Notes under the pieces: model-generated
Told to the model about the DNA's origin: nothing
What the model saw: the letters and a program-made list of their open reading frames with translations, nothing else
The model's database searches: none
Position numbers and translations under genes: made by a program
Shown: positions 11,310-21,150 of the stretch, piece by piece
Layout: each line of letters starts with the position of its first letter
Position numbering within the stretch: position 1 is the first letter of the stretch
Assembly (NCBI GenBank): GCA_027532775.1
Contig: JAPZTO010000002.1
Span: 372,001-436,000 of the forward strand
DNA: 64,000 nt
Source: Beijerinckiaceae bacterium
GTDB taxonomy: Bacteria > Pseudomonadota > Alphaproteobacteria > Rhizobiales > Beijerinckiaceae
Direction of reading: 5' to 3'

Positions 11310-11936
11310 ATGATGCGCGAGCGGCAGAAGAAGCGCGTCGCGATCCTGATTTCCGGGCGTGGCTCCAACATGGAGGCGCTTGTCCGGGCAGCCCGCTCCC
11401 CCGGCTTTCCGGCCGAGATCGTGCTTGTGCTTTCCAACAAGGCGGAAGCCGGAGGCCTCGCTTTTGCCCGCGAGGCCGGGATTGCCACCGCTGTCGTCGA
11501 GCACAAGGCCTATGGCAAGGACCGCGCGGCCTTCGATGCGGCGATGCAGGATGTCCTGACTGCGCATCGAGTCGAGATTGTGTGCCTCGCCGGGTTCATG
11601 CGGTTGCTGACGGCCGAATTCTGCACCCATTGGCTCGGGCGGATGATCAACATCCACCCTGCCCTCCTGCCCTCCTTCAAGGGCCTCGATACCCATGCCC
11701 GCGCGCTGGGCGCGGGTGTGAAGCTGCATGGCTGCACCACACATTTCGTCACGCCGGGCATGGATGAGGGGCCGATCATCCTGCAGGCGGCGGTGCCGGT
11801 GCTTGATGACGATACCGAGGCCAGCCTCGCGGCCCGGGTGCTGGAACAGGAACACCGGATCTACCCGGAAACGCTCCGACTGCTGGCGTCGGATGCGCTG
11901 GTCGTCGAGGGGCAGCGGGTGCTACGGCGCGCCTGA
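11310..11936 (+). CDS. purN: Phosphoribosylglycinamide formyltransferase
   Basis: Transfers a formyl group from 10-formyltetrahydrofolate to GAR, the third step of purine synthesis. The 208-residue protein has the N-terminal ISGRGSNMEAL loop. The catalytic site carries N114 and H116 in NIHPALLPSFKGLDTH and D152 in TPGMDEGPIILQ. It starts one base after the purM stop (ATG at 11310; a second ATG at 11313 is equally possible). The tail overlaps the convergent YafY-type gene by 15 bases. Confidence 0.96.
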   Translation: MMRERQKKRVAILISGRGSNMEALVRAARSPGFPAEIVLVLSNKAEAGGLAFAREAGIATAVVEHKAYGKDRAAFDAAMQDVLTAHRVEIVCLAGFMRLLTAEFCTHWLGRMINIHPALLPSFKGLDTHARALGAGVKLHGCTTHFVTPGMDEGPIILQAAVPVLDDDTEASLAARVLEQEHRIYPETLRLLASDALVVEGQRVLRRA

Positions 11937-12641
11937 GGCGCAATCCTCCCGGCCCCATTCCTGATCGGCGACATACTTTTCCCATTGGCGCAGCAGGATG
12001 GCTCGCCGCAGGGGTGGTCTTTCCTCCAGCACCTGGATCGCCTGGATCCGGTCTGTCCGGAAGGTGCGGAAATCCTGACGCAATTCGCAGAAGCCGATCA
12101 GAACGCGGCTCCGCTCGAAGTAACCGAGCAGGACCGGCCAGACCGTGCGTTCGGTTTCCTGCCCGTTGGGATCGCGATAGCTGATCCGCAGTTTCCGGTT
12201 GTCGCGCACGGCACGCCGCATCTGGCTGGTGGAAATCCGGTCAACCGGCAGGGTGCCATAGAACGGGGCATAGAGCGGGGCCTCCCGCAGGGAAAGGCGG
12301 GTGGATTCCGGCAGGACCGCCTCGATCTTGGCGATGGCATCGTCGATGATGCGGCGCAGCTCCGGGTCGCCGCGCTCGCGGACGAAGCGCGCGCCGAGCA
12401 TCAGTGCCTCACCCTCTTCGGGCGTCAGCATCAGCGGCGGCAGGTCATAGCCCGGTTCGAGGATATAGCCGATGCCCGCCTCGCCCCGGATCGGCACCCC
12501 GGTGCCCTGCAGGCTGGCGACATCACGGTAGATCGTCCGTTCCGAGACCTGCAATTCCGCAGCCAGCGTTGCCGCCGTGACCGGGCGACGCCGGCGGCGC
12601 AGGGCTTGGGTCAGGGTCAACAGGCGTTCGGACCGGGCCAT
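11922..12641 (-). CDS. YafY-type transcriptional regulator (HTH plus WYL domain)
   Basis: A 239-residue DNA-binding regulator. An N-terminal winged helix (LTLTQALRRRRRPVTAATLA, recognition region VSERTIYRDVASLQ) occupies roughly residues 5-60. The WYL ligand-binding domain follows, with RKLRISYRDPNGQETER and VLIGFCELRQDFRTFRTDRI. WYL regulators respond to small ligands or nucleic acids; the effector here is unknown. It is the last gene of a minus-strand group after the molybdopterin oxidoreductase (34-base gap). A perfect 10-bp inverted repeat (12659-12683) lies 17 bases before its start and may be its own operator. The start has only a weak ribosome binding site. Confidence 0.9.
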   Translation of the reverse strand: MARSERLLTLTQALRRRRRPVTAATLAAELQVSERTIYRDVASLQGTGVPIRGEAGIGYILEPGYDLPPLMLTPEEGEALMLGARFVRERGDPELRRIIDDAIAKIEAVLPESTRLSLREAPLYAPFYGTLPVDRISTSQMRRAVRDNRKLRISYRDPNGQETERTVWPVLLGYFERSRVLIGFCELRQDFRTFRTDRIQAIQVLEERPPLRRAILLRQWEKYVADQEWGREDCASGAP

Positions 12642-12658
12642 GGCTCACTATGGGCCGG

Positions 12659-12683
12659 CATCCTGACAGGCTTTGTCAGGATG
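12659..12683. promoter_or_regulatory. Perfect 10-bp inverted repeat, candidate operator for the YafY-type regulator
   Basis: The arms CATCCTGACA and TGTCAGGATG are exact complements separated by five bases. The repeat sits 17 bases upstream of the regulator's start codon and overlaps the stop codon of the oxidoreductase gene. In the minus direction no T-run follows it, so it does not look like an intrinsic terminator. YafY-type regulators bind palindromes close to their own genes. The operator role is inferred from position and symmetry. Confidence 0.55.
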
Positions 12684-14778
12684 AAGCAAGGATCACTTTT
12701 TCCAGCCGGACCCGGTTGTCATGGAAGGCAGCGCCGCCGCGCGGTGCGGCCGGGTCTGAGCCGGTCAGGACATTGATCCCCTCGCCCCGGCGATGGGCCT
12801 TGTTGGGGAATATCCCCTCGGCAATGACCACGCCGCGGCGCAGCCCGTCGAACAGTTTTGCCACCAGTTCCACATCGCCACGCGGATTGACGACGCGCAG
12901 AGCGTCACCCTCATCCACGCCGAGCACGGCCGCGTCCTCGGGGTGGATCATGAGCGCCGGCTGTCCTTCCCGCTTCTTCGAACCCGGCGTCTCGGTGAAG
13001 GTGGAATTCAGGAAAGAACGTGCCGGTGCGGTGACCAGCCGGAACGGGAATTCGGCATTGGCCTCCTCGATGACCGACCAATGATCCGGCAGGGCGGGCA
13101 TATCCTGCCACGGGCCCATCAACCCATCGCTTTTCAGCGGGATCTTCTGCCAGTCCGGCGAGAAGCGGAACTTGCCTTCGCGATGGCCGAAGCCCTTGAG
13201 GAAATGAGCCGATTCGAAGGGCGGGTCGGTGTCGACAAAGCCTTCGCGCTCGAGGTCGGCCAATGTGCCGCGATTGCCGTTCTGCAACGCCCAGTCAATA
13301 TGCTCGCGCGGGCTCATCGCAAAGCCGGGATGCTCGGCGCCGAGTCGCTGCGCCAGCGCAACGATCACGTCATGGTTGGTCCGGCACTGGCCGGGCGGCT
13401 CGACGAGCTTGGGGCCGAGCATGAGATGGGTGTGGCCGCCGCCCTGATAGAGGTCGTCATGCTCCATGAACATTGTGGCCGGCAGGATGATATCCGCCAT
13501 CTCCGCCGTCTCGGTCATGAATTGCTCATGCACCACGGTGAAAAGATCCTCGCGCGCGAAGCCCTTGCGGACGAGGCGCTGCTCGGGTGCGACCGAGACC
13601 GGATTGGTGTTCTGGATCAGCATGGCCATGACAGGCGGGCCGTTCTTCAGCGCCTCGGCATCGCCCGTAAGGACGGAGCCGATGCGGGACTGGTCGAGCC
13701 AGCGGATCTTCGGATCGAGCGCGTCCAGCCCCTCGATCATCCGCTTGGAGATCCCGTAGGTGCCCGAGTTCGAATGGAAGGCGCCGCCCCCCTCGTATTG
13801 CCAGGCGCCGAGCAATGTCGGGATGCAGAGCGCGGCGTGCATGTTGACCGCGCCATTGCGCTGGCGGGCAAAGCCATAACCCAGCCGGAAGAAGGAGCGG
13901 CTTTTCCCGCCGAGCAGTTTCGCCACGGATTCGATCTCGGCGGCGGGAACGCCGCAGATCGCCTCGGCCCATTCCGGCGTACGGGTGGCGAAATGCGCCT
14001 CCGCCTCGGGCGAGAAGTCGGTCATCCGGGCGAGATAGTCCCGGTCGGCCAGGCCATCGCGCAGGAGGACATGGATGATGCCGCAGGCGAGCGCGGCATC
14101 CGTGCCCGGCCGGACAAGCAGCGCAATATCCGCCTGCCGCATCGTTTCATTCATGTAGACATCGACGACGATGATCGGCGCGCCGCGCTCCTTCCGGGCG
14201 CGCATGGCATGGGTCATCACATTGACCTGGGTGTGCACGGCATTCGTGCCCCAGATGACCACGCAATCGGACTTGGCCATTTCGCGCGGATCGACCCCGG
14301 CCAGCCGGCCCGTGCCGGCGACATAGCCGGTCCAGGCCATGTTGGTGCAGATCGTGTCGTACATGCCGGAATAGCGCTTCACATGGCGCAGCCGGTTGAT
14401 GCCGTCGCGCATCACCAGCCCCATCGTGCCGGCGTAGAAATAGGGCCAGACGGCCTCGCTGCCGTGGCGCTTCTCGGCATCAAGGAAAGCTTGCGCCGTC
14501 CGGTCGAGCGCCTCGTCCCAGCCGATCGGGCGGAACTGGCCGCTGCCTTTCGGGCCGGATCGGATCATCGGCTCCATGAGCCGGTCCGGATGATGGATCC
14601 GCTCGGAATACCGGGCCACCTTCGCGCAGATCACGCCGGCGGTGTAGGTCTGGCTGGCGAGGCCACGAACCTTGCCGATCCGGTTGTTCGGCAGCACCTC
14701 GACATCGAGCGAACAGGCACTCGGGCAATCATGCGGGCAGACCGAGGGGCGGAAGATCGACGTGACGGGTGCGTTCAT
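12676..14778 (-). CDS. Molybdopterin-dependent oxidoreductase (DMSO reductase superfamily)
   Basis: A 700-residue catalytic subunit of the molybdenum bis-MGD enzyme superfamily. At the N-terminus C14, C18, C22 and C51 (CPHDCPSAC...GVICAKV) match a [4Fe-4S] cluster site. Cofactor-binding blocks follow, such as VIWGTNAVHTQVNVM and LIQNTNPVSVAPEQ. The molybdopterin dinucleotide-binding C-terminal domain has RLVTAPARSFLNS and IHPEDAAVLGVDEGDALRV. No Tat signal is visible (MNAPVTSIFRP), so it should be cytoplasmic. No small subunit or cytochrome partner is adjacent. The substrate cannot be assigned; formate dehydrogenase-like and biotin-sulfoxide-reductase-like enzymes share these features. It lies between eamA (4-base gap) and the YafY-type gene. 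Confidence 0.9.
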   Translation of the reverse strand: MNAPVTSIFRPSVCPHDCPSACSLDVEVLPNNRIGKVRGLASQTYTAGVICAKVARYSERIHHPDRLMEPMIRSGPKGSGQFRPIGWDEALDRTAQAFLDAEKRHGSEAVWPYFYAGTMGLVMRDGINRLRHVKRYSGMYDTICTNMAWTGYVAGTGRLAGVDPREMAKSDCVVIWGTNAVHTQVNVMTHAMRARKERGAPIIVVDVYMNETMRQADIALLVRPGTDAALACGIIHVLLRDGLADRDYLARMTDFSPEAEAHFATRTPEWAEAICGVPAAEIESVAKLLGGKSRSFFRLGYGFARQRNGAVNMHAALCIPTLLGAWQYEGGGAFHSNSGTYGISKRMIEGLDALDPKIRWLDQSRIGSVLTGDAEALKNGPPVMAMLIQNTNPVSVAPEQRLVRKGFAREDLFTVVHEQFMTETAEMADIILPATMFMEHDDLYQGGGHTHLMLGPKLVEPPGQCRTNHDVIVALAQRLGAEHPGFAMSPREHIDWALQNGNRGTLADLEREGFVDTDPPFESAHFLKGFGHREGKFRFSPDWQKIPLKSDGLMGPWQDMPALPDHWSVIEEANAEFPFRLVTAPARSFLNSTFTETPGSKKREGQPALMIHPEDAAVLGVDEGDALRVVNPRGDVELVAKLFDGLRRGVVIAEGIFPNKAHRRGEGINVLTGSDPAAPRGGAAFHDNRVRLEKVILASS

Positions 14779-14782
14779 GGGA

Positions 14783-15664
14783 CTACCTCAGGGCGGGCCG
14801 GACGCGACCCAGCCGATCGCCGAAAACATTGATCATCAGGCCAGCAAAGACAACAGCGCTGCCGATCATGGCAAGGACGGAAAACGGCTCGTCCAGCAGG
14901 ATTGTCCCGCTGAACAGCCCGAAGACCGGCACCAGCAGCGCGAAGGGCGTGACCATACCGGTCGAATAGCGCTGGAGCAGGTCATTCCAGACAGCGAAGC
15001 CGAACAAGGTCGACGGCAGCACGATGAAGGCCAGCGCAAGCACGCTTGCGAGGCTCGGCGGTGACAGGCTGGCCTCGATCGCAGGCCAGCCTTCGATGGC
15101 CAGCGAGGCGACAAAGAGCGGCACCGGTGCGAAAAGGCTGGCCCAGACCAGGAAGGCGAGCATGTTCACCCGCCCGGCCTTCTTGATCACCATGTTGGCG
15201 GAGGCCCAGCTCAACGCGCCGCCCATCAGCATCAGGAAGGGTATGAAGGTCGCACCCTGGAAACGCTCGATCGCCACGATGCCGATGCCGGCAAAGCCGA
15301 TTGCAGCGCCCAGTGTCTGCAATGGCGTAGGGCGTTCGCCCAGCAGCAGGAAGGCGAGCGCCATCGTCAAGAAGACCTGCACTTGCATGACGAGCGAGGT
15401 AAGGCCGGCGGGCATGCCGAGCTTCACGGCCGAGAAGATCAGCCCGAACTTGACGACGCCGAGCAGGATGCCGAAAGCGGCGAGGCTGGACCAGGCAACA
15501 GCCGGGCGCGGGATGAAGAATACGGCCGGCAGGGCCGTGAAGAAGAAGCGCAGCGCCGTCAGCAGCAGGGGCGGAACATCCTGCACGCCGATCTTGATGG
15601 CGACGAAATTGACGCCCCAGACAAAGACAACAAGGACAGCGAGGGAAATGTCGCGGAAGGGCAA
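14783..15664 (-). CDS. eamA: EamA-family (DMT superfamily) exporter
   Basis: A 293-residue inner-membrane protein with ten predicted helices in two EamA repeats. The opening (LAVLVVFVWGVNFVAIKIGV), the block LGMPAGLTSLVMQVQVFLT and the ending AGLMINVFGDR closely resemble the E. coli EamA exporter of O-acetylserine and cysteine as I remember it. The substrate here is inferred. It is the first gene of a three-gene minus-strand group with the molybdopterin oxidoreductase and the YafY-type regulator. Confidence 0.85.
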   Translation of the reverse strand: MPFRDISLAVLVVFVWGVNFVAIKIGVQDVPPLLLTALRFFFTALPAVFFIPRPAVAWSSLAAFGILLGVVKFGLIFSAVKLGMPAGLTSLVMQVQVFLTMALAFLLLGERPTPLQTLGAAIGFAGIGIVAIERFQGATFIPFLMLMGGALSWASANMVIKKAGRVNMLAFLVWASLFAPVPLFVASLAIEGWPAIEASLSPPSLASVLALAFIVLPSTLFGFAVWNDLLQRYSTGMVTPFALLVPVFGLFSGTILLDEPFSVLAMIGSAVVFAGLMINVFGDRLGRVRPALR

Positions 15665-15772
15665 AGGAAAACCTCGAAAACCTTCAGGAGATGCCTGTGT
15701 TATCCGGTGTTTCGGCGTCGCCGACCAATCAAACTTTCATGCTGATCCATCACGCATGCTTCTGGAACGAAA

Positions 15773-15796
15773 AAGGCCGGGCGGAAGCCCGGCCTT
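15773..15796 (-). terminator. Intrinsic terminator of ndk
   Basis: A perfect 10-bp stem (AAGGCCGGGC / GCCCGGCCTT) with a four-base loop lies 25 bases after the ndk stop. On the minus strand it is followed by T residues (CCTTTTTCG), the layout of a rho-independent terminator. Confidence 0.85.
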
Positions 15797-15820
15797 GAAT
15801 GCTCTCGCCGAGGCTGTTCG

Positions 15821-16243
15821 TCAGCCGACGATTTCGTTGCCCGAGAAGAACTGGGCGATCTCGATGGCGGCGTTTTCCGGCGAATCCGAGCCATGAACCG
15901 AGTTTTCGCCGATCGAACGGGCGAAACGCTTGCGGATCGTGCCTTCGGCGGCATTGGCCGGGTTGGTGGCGCCCATCACATCGCGATAGCGCAGCACAGC
16001 ATTCTCGCCTTCCAGAACCTGCACGACAACCGGGCCGGAGACCATGAAATCGACGAGTTCACCGAAGAAGGGCCGCTCCTTGTGGACGGCGTAGAAGGCT
16101 TCCGCCTCCCGGCGCGCCATGATGATCCGCTTCTGGGCGATGATGCGCAGGCCCGATTCCTCGATGACCGCGTTGATCGCGCCGGTGAGGTTACGCTCGG
16201 TCGCGTCCGGCTTGATAATCGAGAACGTGCGTTGAATGGCCAT
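15821..16243 (-). CDS. ndk: Nucleoside diphosphate kinase
   Basis: Balances nucleoside triphosphate pools by phosphate transfer through a phosphohistidine. The 140-residue protein starts [14 protein letters not shown] and has the active-site histidine H117 in [10 protein letters not shown]. Its length is exactly that of the family. The ATG at 16243 has a good ribosome binding site (AGAGGA) just upstream. It is divergent from the ABC-F gene and ends at its own terminator. Confidence 0.97.
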   Translation of the reverse strand: MAIQRTFSIIKPDATERNLTGAINAVIEESGLRIIAQKRIIMARREAEAFYAVHKERPFFGELVDFMVSGPVVVQVLEGENAVLRYRDVMGATNPANAAEGTIRKRFARSIGENSVHGSDSPENAAIEIAQFFSGNEIVG

Positions 16244-16447
16244 GAAATCCTCTTGCCTCTTCGGATTGGTCTGGCCGGCTCTATAGCGGGGCCTGCGGTG
16301 ACGTTCAATGGTAGGCGGCCGAGATTTCTGCAGCGCAACACGCGGTTGCTGCCTCGCCAGGCCATTCGGTGGCCCTGCCCGATCATTTCGCGAGTCTGTT
16401 GCGCGGGAAGGCTGGCCAGCCGGCCGAGGTTCGGGCATATCGCGCCG

Positions 16448-18325
16448 ATGCTCACCTTGTCCGAACTCACTTACCGCCTCGGGCCGCGCCTCTTGATCGA
16501 TTCCGCCTCCGTGACGTTGCCGGACGGGGCGCGTTGCGGGCTGGTCGGCCGGAATGGCTGCGGAAAGTCGACCCTGTTCCGCCTCCTGCTCGGCGAGATC
16601 GCGCCGGAGAGCGGCACGTTCTCGCTGCCGCGCGGCGCGCGGATGGGCCATGTCGCGCAGGAAGCGCCGGGCGGCCCGGTCAGCTTGCTCGATTACGTCC
16701 TCGCCGCCGATACCGAGCGCGCATCGCTGCTGTCGGAATCGGAAACCGCGACCGACCCGGCCCGCATCGCGGACATCCAGATCCGGCTGACGGATATCGG
16801 CGCCCATGCCGCACCGGCCCGAGCTGCGGCGATCCTGTCCGGCCTCGGGTTCAGCCATGAGGACCAGGCCCGGCCCTGTTCGGATTTCTCGGGCGGCTGG
16901 CGGATGCGTGTCAGCCTCGCCGCGATGCTGTTCCTCGAGCCGGACCTCCTCCTGCTCGACGAACCGACCAACTATCTCGATATCGAAGGCGCGATCTGGC
17001 TGAAATCGCATCTGCGCCGCTATCCGCACACCCTCCTCGTTGTCAGCCATGACAAGGAATTCCTTGATTCGGTCTGCGATGCGATCCTGCATCTCGACCG
17101 CGGCAAGATGACCTTCTATCGCGGGAATTACTCGCTCTTTGCCCGCCAGCGGGCCGAGAAGGCCATGCTGGCCGAGAAGGAAGCGGACAAGGTCGCCGCG
17201 CAGCGCGCCCATCTGCAGGCCTTCATCGACCGGTTCAAGGCCAAGGCGAGCAAGGCCAAGCAGGCACAGAGCCGTGTCAAGCAGCTTGAGAAGCTGGGCC
17301 CGGTGGCGGTTTTCGCCCGCGAAGAGGCGGCGAGCCTTCACCTGCGCAATCCTGAAAAGCCGCTCTCGCCGCCGATCGTCACGATGGACCGGGCGGTGGT
17401 CGGCTATGGCGAGCGGGTTGTCCTGCGCAATCTCACGCTGTCGATCGCCGAAGATGACCGGATCGGGCTTCTTGGCCAGAACGGCAACGGCAAGTCGACA
17501 TTGGTCAAGCTCATTGCCGGTCGGCTCGCTCCCCTCCAGGGCGAGGTGCGCCGCGCGCCGAAGCTCGATGTCGCCTATTTCGCACAGCATCAACTGGATG
17601 AGCTGGATGCTTCGGAGACCCCCTACGCGCTGGTGCGCCGGAAGATGCCGTCGCAATCGGGCGAAGCGCAGATCCGCGCCCGGGCGGCGCAACTCGGTTT
17701 CGGCGTCGACAAGGCCGATACGCCGATTGCCCGCCTGTCCGGTGGCGAGAAGGCTCGCCTGCTGCTCGGGCTTGCGGCATTTGACGGGCCGCATCTTCTC
17801 ATTCTCGACGAACCGACCAACCATCTCGACATCCCGATGCGCGAGGCGCTGGTCGAGGCACTGGCGGAATACAGGGGCGCGGTGATCATCGTCAGCCATG
17901 ACCGTGCTATTCTCGATGCCTCCTGCGACCGCCTCTGGCTGGTGGCCGAAGGCGTGGTGAAGACGTTCGATGGGGATCTCGACGATTACGAGGCGATGAT
18001 CATCGCAGCCCGCGGCAACCAGAATGGCGAAGGGCTGGCCGATCGCGAGGCCAGTGGGCAGGCCGAGCAGCGGCGGCAGGCGGCGGAGAAGCGACAGAAT
18101 ATCAAGCCGCTCCGGGAAAAGTCCCGCGTTCTTGAAGCCCAGATGGAGAAGCTGCAGACGCTTCTCGCCCGGGCGGATGACGTGCTTGCCGCGCCGGATA
18201 CCTTTGCGAAGAGCCCGGAACGGGCCGTACAGATCGCGCGGGACAGGGCCGCTCTGGCCGAACGCCTCGCCGCGATCGAGGAAGAATGGCTCGAGGTGAT
18301 GGCGGAGATCGAGGCGGTCGGCTAA
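16448..18325 (+). CDS. ABC-F family ATPase
   Basis: A soluble 625-residue protein with two ABC domains and no membrane part. ABC-F proteins act on ribosomes or in translation control rather than in transport. Domain 1 has Walker [14 protein letters not shown], signature [13 protein letters not shown] and Walker [14 protein letters not shown] basic linker rich in Lys and Arg (about residues 240-300) follows. Domain 2 has [26 protein letters not shown] and [12 protein letters not shown]. The C-terminal tail is a coiled coil, as in Uup-type members. The ATG at 16448 opens directly into the first beta strand ([12 protein letters not shown]). It is a fixed neighbour of ndk in related genomes. Confidence 0.93.
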   Translation: MLTLSELTYRLGPRLLIDSASVTLPDGARCGLVGRNGCGKSTLFRLLLGEIAPESGTFSLPRGARMGHVAQEAPGGPVSLLDYVLAADTERASLLSESETATDPARIADIQIRLTDIGAHAAPARAAAILSGLGFSHEDQARPCSDFSGGWRMRVSLAAMLFLEPDLLLLDEPTNYLDIEGAIWLKSHLRRYPHTLLVVSHDKEFLDSVCDAILHLDRGKMTFYRGNYSLFARQRAEKAMLAEKEADKVAAQRAHLQAFIDRFKAKASKAKQAQSRVKQLEKLGPVAVFAREEAASLHLRNPEKPLSPPIVTMDRAVVGYGERVVLRNLTLSIAEDDRIGLLGQNGNGKSTLVKLIAGRLAPLQGEVRRAPKLDVAYFAQHQLDELDASETPYALVRRKMPSQSGEAQIRARAAQLGFGVDKADTPIARLSGGEKARLLLGLAAFDGPHLLILDEPTNHLDIPMREALVEALAEYRGAVIIVSHDRAILDASCDRLWLVAEGVVKTFDGDLDDYEAMIIAARGNQNGEGLADREASGQAEQRRQAAEKRQNIKPLREKSRVLEAQMEKLQTLLARADDVLAAPDTFAKSPERAVQIARDRAALAERLAAIEEEWLEVMAEIEAVG

Positions 18326-18358
18326 ACAAAGCGAGTCCCTCTTGTTCCGGGTGCCCTC

Positions 18359-18982
18359 ATGAGCTTTGAAATCTGGCTGGTCTATTTCGCGGCGGCGATC
18401 GGCCTTTCGCTGACGCCCGGCCCGAACGGGCTCCTCTCGTTGACCCATGGCGTCCAGCATGGCTTCCGCAAGACCATCTTCACGGTGCTGGGGGGCGGCC
18501 TTGGCTTCCTTGTCCTGATCGCGGCCTCGCTGGCCGGGCTTGGTGCGCTGCTGGCGGCCAGCGAACAGGCCTTCACGCTCGCCAAATGGGTCGGTGCCGC
18601 CTATCTCGTCTATCTCGGTATCCGCCTGTGGCGCGCCCCGCCGACCTTGGTGCGCGCGGAGGCTGCCGACGGGGCCGGCCGGCCGGATAGCGGCGCGACC
18701 CTGTTCAAGCAGGGTTTCCTCGTCGCGGCCTCCAACCCGAAAGCGCTGATCTTCTTCGCGGCCTTCCTGCCGCAATTCATGGTGCCGGGGACCGGATTCC
18801 TCGCCAATCTGGCGATTTTCGGTGGCACCTTCGTTCTCGTCGAGATTCTCTACGAGCTGATGCTGGCCTTTGCCGCGCAGAAGATCGCGCCCTGGCTCAG
18901 CCGCCATGCGCGGACGTTCAACCGCATCACCGGCGGCATGTTCGTGGGCATCGGCGGGCTGCTGGCCACGGCGCAGCGCTGA
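18359..18982 (+). CDS. LysE/RhtB family amino-acid exporter
   Basis: A 207-residue inner-membrane exporter of the LysE superfamily, which moves amino acids such as lysine or homoserine lactone out of the cell. The family N-terminal motif is clear ([20 protein letters not shown], residues about 15-34). So is the second conserved block [21 protein letters not shown]. Five to six hydrophobic helices are present. It is 33 bases after the ABC-F gene and convergent with holC. The substrate is unknown. Confidence 0.9.
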   Translation: MSFEIWLVYFAAAIGLSLTPGPNGLLSLTHGVQHGFRKTIFTVLGGGLGFLVLIAASLAGLGALLAASEQAFTLAKWVGAAYLVYLGIRLWRAPPTLVRAEAADGAGRPDSGATLFKQGFLVAASNPKALIFFAAFLPQFMVPGTGFLANLAIFGGTFVLVEILYELMLAFAAQKIAPWLSRHARTFNRITGGMFVGIGGLLATAQR

Positions 18983-18985
18983 GGC

Positions 18986-19432
18986 TCACGCCTTCTTCAC
19001 CCAGCGGCCATTGTCCTGCTGCCAATAGGTGGCGGGATGGCCAAGTGCCTTGACGGTCTTCCAGGCCGCGCGCGCCTCGTCGACGGATTCGGGGTCGTCG
19101 CCGTCAAACATCAGCACAACGCGCTCGAACGGGTATTGCGCGGGCAAGGGGGCCCGGTCCACGAGGAACAGGATGTCCGGGTGGTTGGCGAGGCAATCGC
19201 CCGTCGTCAGCAGGATCGGTTGATGCTCGGCATCCCCCTCCTCCTCCCGGCCATGAGGCAGGAAGCTGTCTTCCCGATAGGACCAGAGCGTTTCGTCGAG
19301 CACGGCCAGCCTTTCGGCCGAACCGGAGCGGATGACGGCATTCCAGCCCTTTTCCAGCGCCTTCTCGAGCAGGAGCGGCAGGGCCGCCTCGAGGCGTTGG
19401 CCCTGCAGATGGTAGAACAGGATCTCGGCCAT
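18986..19432 (-). CDS. holC: DNA polymerase III subunit chi
   Basis: The chi subunit links the clamp-loader complex to single-strand-binding protein. The 148-residue sequence has the chi N-terminus ILFYHLQGQRLEAALPLLLE, with WNAVIRSGSAERLAVLDETL and a SFLPHG segment. The length is normal for alphaproteobacterial chi. It lies 20 bases downstream of pepA, as it often does in proteobacteria, and its stop is three bases from that of the convergent LysE-type gene. Confidence 0.92.
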   Translation of the reverse strand: MAEILFYHLQGQRLEAALPLLLEKALEKGWNAVIRSGSAERLAVLDETLWSYREDSFLPHGREEEGDAEHQPILLTTGDCLANHPDILFLVDRAPLPAQYPFERVVLMFDGDDPESVDEARAAWKTVKALGHPATYWQQDNGRWVKKA

Positions 19433-19452
19433 CCAGCCCGCCCCTCGCCCCG

Positions 19453-20958
19453 TCAGGCTTCGTAGTTCTCAGCCACCAGCCGGTCGAGCAGGCGCACGCC
19501 GAAACCCGAGCCCCAGCTCTTGTTGATGTCTGTCGAAGGTGAAGACATGGCCGTGCCGGCAATGTCGAGATGGGCCCAGGGGCAGCCATCGACGAAGCGC
19601 TGGAGGAACTGCGCTGCCGTGATGGCACCGCCATAGCGACCGCCGGAATTCTTCACATCCGCGAATTTCGAGTCGATGATCTTGTCGTATTCCGGGCCGA
19701 GCGGCATGCGCCAGAGCTTTTCGCCCGTGGCGCTGCCGGCCTTGAGCAGGTTCGCGGCGAGATCGTCATTGTTCGAGAACAGGCCGGCATGTTCCTGCCC
19801 GAGCGCGACCATGATCGCCCCGGTCAGCGTGGCAAGATTGACCATGAATTTCGGGTTGTATTTCTGTTTTACGTGCCAGAGCACATCGGCAAGGACGAGG
19901 CGACCTTCGGCATCGGTATTGATGATCTCGATCGTCTGGCCGGACATCGAGGTCACGATATCGCCGGGGCGCTGGGCATTGCCGTCGGGCATGTTCTCGA
20001 CCAGCCCGATGGCGCCGATGACATTGGCCTTGGCCTTGCGGGATGCGAGGGCATGCATCAGCCCGACCACGGCCGCCGCGCCGGCCATGTCGCCCTTCAT
20101 GTCTTCCATGCCCTGCGCCGGCTTGATGGAGATGCCGCCGGTATCGAAGACAACGCCCTTGCCGATGAAGGCGACGGGCGGGGCCTTTTCGTCCTTGGCG
20201 CCCAGCCATTTCATGATGACAACGCGGCTTTCCTGCTCCGAGCCCTGCCCCACACCGAGCAGGGCGCGCATGCCGAGCTTCTTCATCGCCTTTTCGTCGA
20301 GGATATCGATCTCGACGCCGAGTTTCTCCAGCGCGGCGGCGCGGCTGGCGAATTCGGTCGGCGTCAGGACATTCGGCGGTTCATTCACGAGGTCCCGCGC
20401 CAGGGTCACGCCCGAATAGACCGCTTCGCGCGTCTTCAGTTCGCGCCGTGCCGCGGCTGCGTTCTCGGCCAGCAGGGTAACGGCGCCTGTGGCGGGGGCA
20501 TCGGCATCGTCACCCTTCTTCTGGGTCTGGTAGCGATCGAAGCGGTAGGCCGCCAGCTTCAGGCCGAGAGCGATATCGGCGACGGCTTCCGGCGCGACGG
20601 CGCCCTCGGGCCCGGCCGCGAGCACGGTTGCATTGCGGCCCTTGGGCAGCTTGCCCTGGATCTGGCCACCCAGCTTGAGGAAGTCCTGCTTCTGTCCTTC
20701 GGCAATCTCCGTGCCGACCAGCACAACATGGGTCGGCTTTTCCCGAAAGCCGGCCTCGGCCGGCAGCGACAGCCCGGCACCTGATTTTCCGGCGAAGGTC
20801 TCGGCCTCCGCCGCCGCCGCGATACGCGCCGCACCCGCCTTGCCCAGCCGCTTCGTGGCTTCCGGACCGAGCTTGCCATCCTTCCCGACGAGCACGACGA
20901 GGACATCCCCGATGGCTTCGTCGAGACTGGCAATTGCAACTTTCAGCGCGCTGGACAT
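19453..20958 (-). CDS. pepA: Leucyl aminopeptidase (cytosol aminopeptidase, M17)
   Basis: A two-zinc or manganese aminopeptidase that removes N-terminal residues from peptides. The 501-residue protein has the variable N-terminal domain. The catalytic domain carries [27 protein letters not shown] and the M17 signature [14 protein letters not shown] with metal ligands. The C-terminus ends in [11 protein letters not shown]. It is divergent from lptF; the 192-base gap has no other gene. PepA homologues in some bacteria also bind DNA, which cannot be judged here. Confidence 0.96.
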   Translation of the reverse strand: MSSALKVAIASLDEAIGDVLVVLVGKDGKLGPEATKRLGKAGAARIAAAAEAETFAGKSGAGLSLPAEAGFREKPTHVVLVGTEIAEGQKQDFLKLGGQIQGKLPKGRNATVLAAGPEGAVAPEAVADIALGLKLAAYRFDRYQTQKKGDDADAPATGAVTLLAENAAAARRELKTREAVYSGVTLARDLVNEPPNVLTPTEFASRAAALEKLGVEIDILDEKAMKKLGMRALLGVGQGSEQESRVVIMKWLGAKDEKAPPVAFIGKGVVFDTGGISIKPAQGMEDMKGDMAGAAAVVGLMHALASRKAKANVIGAIGLVENMPDGNAQRPGDIVTSMSGQTIEIINTDAEGRLVLADVLWHVKQKYNPKFMVNLATLTGAIMVALGQEHAGLFSNNDDLAANLLKAGSATGEKLWRMPLGPEYDKIIDSKFADVKNSGGRYGGAITAAQFLQRFVDGCPWAHLDIAGTAMSSPSTDINKSWGSGFGVRLLDRLVAENYEA

Positions 20959-21150
20959 GACATTTCCCTACCCTTGTGCCGACAGCCTGTGCCGGAACGG
21001 CAATCGATTCCCACGGGGGAAGGTGGAGCGGAATGCGCCGCACTGCAAGGCGGATGACGGGCGGGCTGCGACATGATGTCCGGCGCCCCTCCGGCCCTGC
21101 CTTGCCGAAGCCGCGATTTCGGGCCAAGAAGGCTTGCAGAAAGGAAAGCG

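Noticed and set aside
12793-14832. 679-codon open frame antisense to the molybdopterin oxidoreductase
   Set aside because: It lies wholly opposite a gene with clear family motifs. Its product is low-complexity, rich in Arg, Gly, His and Asp, as expected from a GC-rich antisense frame.
15821-18907. 1028-codon minus-strand frame across the ABC-F gene ending in ndk
   Set aside because: Only the last 140 codons are ndk. The rest is the shadow of the ABC-F gene and has no recognisable domain.
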